From NCBI RefSeq assembly GCF_033963835.1, contig NZ_JAXBME010000011.1:124001-188000 (forward strand): a DNA stretch of 64,000 nucleotides, written 5' to 3'. Below are positions 61,141 to 64,000 of the stretch, piece by piece. The stretch is from Cytobacillus sp. IB215665 (GTDB lineage Bacteria > Bacillota > Bacilli > Bacillales > SM2101). The position numbers were made by a program, and so were the translations under genes. The notes under the pieces were generated by a model. That model was not told the origin of the DNA and made no database searches. It was given only the letters and a program-made list of their open reading frames with translations. The stretch's first letter is position 1; each line of letters opens with the position of its first letter.

Positions 61141-61177
61141 ATTACTACGAAATTGATCAACTAAAAGTGTTTACAGC

Positions 61178-61265
61178 TCAAATCCTTTAGTTTATAGATT
61201 AATTTTCTGCATTTATGTGTCAAATCTTTTAGTTTATCGGTCAATTCAGATTGTTTATCGGTCGA
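61178..61265. repeat. Degenerate direct repeats TCAAATCTTTTAGTTTATCGG
   Basis: Three related units: TCAAATCCTTTAGTTTATAG at 61178, TCAAATCTTTTAGTTTATCG at 61220, and a shorter TCAGATTGTTTATCGGTC at about 61245. The last two are in close succession. They lie just after a convergent gene end; role unknown. Confidence 0.5.
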
Positions 61266-61294
61266 CGGACAAAATTAAACGAATATCATAAGAA

Positions 61295-62185
61295 CTACCG
61301 GAGTGTGAAATCACCAGAAGAAATATCAACAATTAATTCATGATCCCCAGATCCAATCGTGCCAATTATCCGATCATCAGATTTTTCGTCATAGCTCACA
61401 CCATCTAGCTCAACTATTCCATCACCTGAACTACTTCTAAAATTAATGTATAGAGATGACGGGGACTTTACAAATTTAATATCTACATCACCACTTGAAG
61501 CATCTGCGGTAATGTTACCAGAAGATTGATCATTAAATATAGAAATATCTCCAGATGCATTATGTGCTTTAACATCACCTATCACATTAGTTAAAATCAT
61601 ATCACCAGATGATGCCTTAAATGATGAATGAACAGCTTGCTGATCATCTACTGTAATATCTCCAGATGCAGTTGTTACAAAGATTCGATCAGCTTCTATG
61701 CCACCTATTTCAATATCTCCCGATGCTGCTGATACATTAAATTGAGAAGCCTTTATTTGTTCAGCTTCAATATCACCTGACGCTGTGTGTACTGTAACTG
61801 ATTCATATAACTTTGTAGGCAAAAATACTGATACAGTAGTATCCACTATAGATATACCAATATGAAAATAAGTATCTGGATTTTTAAACTTTACCTTCAG
61901 CAAATCATCTTTTTCTTCTACTTCTAATTGAAATTTATCTTTCAGCTTTTCACTTACTTTACCATTCACCTCAATAGTAAAGCGATCATCGTCAGAAGGT
62001 AAAACTTCTATATCAGTTGATGTAAAATCTATTTCAATTTTTTCTATCTCTTCATTCTGAACTACTTTTTTATCATGTAATGTTACCGTATTAAATGATA
62101 GGCCTCCTGTTGTATTAACTGAAACAACTGTTCCAACAATTCCTATAAGAAATACTACTAGTAACCCAAGTAACAGTTTTTTCAT
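61295..62185 (-). CDS. DUF4097-family beta-helix-like surface protein
   Basis: A 296-residue protein with an N-terminal membrane anchor or signal (LLLGLLVVFLIGIVGTVVSV), then a series of SGD-containing strands (HTASGDIEAEQI, SAASGDIEIGGI, TTASGDITVDD and more), the repeat style of DUF4097 proteins. It is probably attached to the outer face of the membrane with a beta-helix or beta-solenoid fold. Role unknown, often linked to envelope-stress sensing. Third gene of the PadR/DUF1700/DUF4097 operon; the ATG overlaps the previous stop. Confidence 0.87.
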   Translation of the reverse strand: MKKLLLGLLVVFLIGIVGTVVSVNTTGGLSFNTVTLHDKKVVQNEEIEKIEIDFTSTDIEVLPSDDDRFTIEVNGKVSEKLKDKFQLEVEEKDDLLKVKFKNPDTYFHIGISIVDTTVSVFLPTKLYESVTVHTASGDIEAEQIKASQFNVSAASGDIEIGGIEADRIFVTTASGDITVDDQQAVHSSFKASSGDMILTNVIGDVKAHNASGDISIFNDQSSGNITADASSGDVDIKFVKSPSSLYINFRSSSGDGIVELDGVSYDEKSDDRIIGTIGSGDHELIVDISSGDFTLR

Positions 62186-62742
62186 ACTGTCTGACCTCCT
62201 TTTATAATATGAATGTTAAATTTAATGTAGCGGAGAATAATATTATATAGATACTTTCCGACCTTTATCATACCTATCCCCATTAATAAACCTAAGCTAC
62301 ATAACGTGATTGCCACAAAGAAGTTAACAGCTAAACTCCCTACTGCACCATTAAATAGTAACGATACTATGAGTAAAACTGGCGAAAGTGTTAGCGCAAT
62401 AGCAACTCCACATAACGCAATATATACACCTAATAAACCTAATACAGGACCCAATACAAATACAATATTAATAAAACTAAGACTTGTTGTAGCAAAAATT
62501 GCGTTCATCATATTTGAAACTGACTTATCTTTTTCGGCTAGCTCAACACGGTAGACTGTCAAAAGATCACGCGCAATCTGTTCTGGGTCACCGAGTTCAT
62601 TTATCAACTCCTCTTCACTCTTTCCATTATCTAGCCCTACTTCAAAATGCTCTATATAGTCATATAACATTTCTTTTCGTTCATGTTCTGGTACACGCCT
62701 TAACAATCGCTCAAGCTTAGTTAAAAATTCTTGTTTACTCAT
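62182..62742 (-). CDS. DUF1700/HAAS-domain membrane protein
   Basis: A 186-residue protein. The N-terminal HAAS region reads MSKQEFLTKLERLL...MLYDYIEHFEVGLDNGKSEEELINELGDPEQIARDLL. About four membrane helices follow (about residues 80-175). This family sits with PadR repressors and DUF4097 proteins and is thought to modulate envelope signalling. The end overlaps the DUF4097 start and the start overlaps the PadR gene. Confidence 0.9.
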   Translation of the reverse strand: MSKQEFLTKLERLLRRVPEHERKEMLYDYIEHFEVGLDNGKSEEELINELGDPEQIARDLLTVYRVELAEKDKSVSNMMNAIFATTSLSFINIVFVLGPVLGLLGVYIALCGVAIALTLSPVLLIVSLLFNGAVGSLAVNFFVAITLCSLGLLMGIGMIKVGKYLYNIILRYIKFNIHIIKGGQTV

Positions 62743-63058
62743 GATTTAATCCCTCCTCTATAAATAAATTGACCGCCTTCGAAAATTGCTGCCATTCTTC
62801 AACTAGAATAGTCATATAGTCGCTTCCTTTAGTTGTTAATGAATAATACTTTCTTGGTGGTCCTTCCGTCGATTCTGCTAAATAAGTTGAAACATATTCG
62901 TCCTTCGTTAGCCTTCTAAGTAATGGGTATAAAGTTCCCTCTGCCATTTGAATTTTATTCGATATATTTTGAGCAAGTTCATAGCCATATTGATCTTTTT
63001 TTGATATTAAAAGTAAGACGCATAATTCTAAGACCCCTTTTTTAAATTGTACATTCAC
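62735..63058 (-). CDS. PadR-family transcriptional regulator
   Basis: A 107-residue winged-helix regulator: KKGVLELCVLLLISKKDQYGYELAQNI, then AEGTLYPLLRRLTKDEYV, then the wing GPPRKYYSLTTKG. It normally represses its own operon and responds to small hydrophobic effectors or envelope stress. The start is taken as the GTG at 63058, eight bases after AGGAGG. First gene of the three-gene operon. Confidence 0.88.
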   Translation of the reverse strand: MNVQFKKGVLELCVLLLISKKDQYGYELAQNISNKIQMAEGTLYPLLRRLTKDEYVSTYLAESTEGPPRKYYSLTTKGSDYMTILVEEWQQFSKAVNLFIEEGLNHE

Positions 63059-63415
63059 TATATGCACCTCCTATTTTGCTTTCCTTCAAGTTATTGCAAA
63101 TTTACTACCTATATTTTCTAATATTTACCACAACTTAATGATAATATACAGTATTGAATAATGCAAGGTACTAAACAAAGTTTTACCGCCCATATTTCAT
63201 ATATACAAACTGTGCATAGAAAATATGCAATAAAACAACATAGACTCTTTCTAAATTTAATTCTAACTTTATGATGACCATAAATCTTTTTTTACTTTTG
63301 TTGCTATTGCACTCATTTTTTAAAATGAGCAAAAATCGCCAAGAATACTTCATTTATACGCAATTATTCCGTACGAAAAATAGTGAACAGTATAATTTCA
63401 TAATAAAGAAAAAAA
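63059..63415. other. Gap upstream of the PadR operon
   Basis: About 355 bp of AT-rich DNA that should hold the PadR operon promoter (minus strand). I see no clear palindrome of the ATGTnnnnACAT PadR type and no gene. Confidence 0.35.
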
Positions 63416-63450
63416 GAAGACGGTAAGTATGACAACACCATACAGTCTTC
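63416..63450 (-). terminator. Terminator of the 58-aa membrane protein gene
   Basis: Arms GAAGAC / GTCTTC with an inner GTATG / CATAC pair, followed on the minus strand by TTTTTTTC. It lies 115 bp after the small gene and supports a transcript there. Confidence 0.6.
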
Positions 63451-63564
63451 CATATTATGTACTAATTACATTTGTTCACTTTTAAATCTTCATTTCTTTG
63501 ATAAGCTTTTTATTCAACATCATACAATAGTCTACAATTAATGAGCAAAATTACAATAACGAGT

Positions 63565-63741
63565 TCATTTCTTTCTTGTTTTAAGAAACATGGACATTAC
63601 GGTTAATAGTACAGCAACAGACAGTAATATATCCGTTACGATTTGAAAAAAGGTACTACTTTCCATACCTAAACGAATGATTATGTAAAGAATTACGAAA
63701 ATAAAAAAGATTAATATCCCAAATGCTCTTAGTATTTTCAT
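63565..63741 (-). CDS. Small two-helix membrane protein, 58 aa
   Basis: A 58-residue ORF with an N-terminal helix (LRAFGILIFFIFVILYIIIR), a short polar loop (LGMESSTF), a second helix (about residues 35-52) and a basic end (LKTRKK). A strong terminator lies downstream. The ribosome binding site is weak. The composition is that of a real membrane protein, not of random AT-rich DNA. No family recognised. Confidence 0.5.
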   Translation of the reverse strand: MKILRAFGILIFFIFVILYIIIRLGMESSTFFQIVTDILLSVAVLLTVMSMFLKTRKK

Positions 63742-64000
63742 GTTGTGTTAAGGTGTATATGAACCACCTTCAAACCCCCTGTTGTAAGAATAAATGTTAA
63801 AGACTTATTAACCATTATAGTACATATGGTTTGTGGTTTCTAAGTCACATGGTAGTTTTCTCACCCCCAAACTAATGTTAATTCCATTATTCTTAGGTTT
63901 CTAAAAAGTTTGGAATCCCTTTTCCATCAATTTAATCATTATTGGGTCTTTTGTTGATTCCCCTCTTCATAAATATTTTAATACAATAGCAACACAGTAA
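63742..64000. other. Window end without recognisable gene
   Basis: About 260 bp of AT-rich DNA; no ORF with a ribosome binding site, no strong hairpin. It should hold the promoter of the 58-aa gene. Confidence 0.35.

Noticed and set aside
61178-61265. CRISPR array
   Set aside because: Only three degenerate units with unequal spacing and no cas genes.

Overview
The window looks like chromosomal DNA of a low-GC, endospore-forming member of the Bacillaceae. The base composition is strongly AT-rich, Shine-Dalgarno sequences are strong (AGGAGG-like), and GTG and TTG starts are common. The genes are typical of the family: DesK/DesR, cydABS, YtrA-type GntR/ABC modules, a GerAB-type germination permease, BioY behind a BirA operator, an Opp operon, a flavohaemoglobin behind an FNR-type site, and a PadR/DUF1700/DUF4097 operon. 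I see no rRNA, tRNA, CRISPR array or intact insertion sequence.

Layout. 1-3.6 kb: a 5'-truncated DUF1643-like gene, a 47-aa lipoprotein, a type I toxin-antitoxin module, and a wrecked tyrosine recombinase in gene-poor DNA. 3.6-5.7 kb: a two-gene ABC exporter. 5.9-12.4 kb: mostly minus-strand single genes and small operons (ABM monooxygenase, methyltransferase, ArsR plus SRPBCC-PDZ, a beta-lactamase-fold protein, DUF2785, a WYL regulator). 12.6-14.9 kb: a second type I toxin-antitoxin module and a three-repeat CxC protein. 14.9-17.6 kb: cytochrome bd operon with a micropeptide gene at each end. 17.8-24.6 kb: SBF permease/OsmC operon, a remnant ABC-permease tail, desKR, a P-loop kinase, and a divergent AraC/MATE pair. 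24.8-30.9 kb: bioY, an AI-2E-type permease, a long SF1 helicase, and an alanyl-tRNA editing protein. 31-37.6 kb: an APH-like kinase and two mirror-image YtrA-type modules with matching operators. 37.8-39.5 kb: CsoR-like regulator plus MATE. 39.9-46.3 kb: DUF3899-like protein and the opp operon. 47.1-52.2 kb: a two-component system with an FtsX-type ABC transporter. 52.8-55.5 kb: hmp and a tyrosine recombinase with a palindromic site in front of it. 55.9-61.1 kb: GerAB-like permease, a dihydroorotate-dehydrogenase-like/membrane fusion, and a HAD phosphatase coupled to a glycerol-1-phosphate dehydrogenase. 61.3-63.7 kb: PadR/DUF1700/DUF4097 and a 58-aa membrane protein.

The themes are envelope stress and transport (two MATE pumps, four ABC exporters, two two-component systems, Opp) and redox/NO respiration (cydABS, hmp, OsmC). 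Several genes lie beside a plausible control site: palindromes at the ArsR, YtrA and CsoR genes, a BirA box, an FNR-type box at exactly -41.5, and a triple 11-bp direct repeat before the FtsX transporter. A dispersed 100-160 bp repeat with imperfect inverted ends (GGCTnTTTTCG...) occurs in at least five intergenic regions.

The most unusual items are the dehydrogenase-like barrel fused to a duplicated membrane domain with FNER/HDR motifs, the two type I toxin-antitoxin loci, the twin YtrA modules with one operator type, the HAD/G1PDH pair, and the palindromic core-like site ahead of the recombinase.
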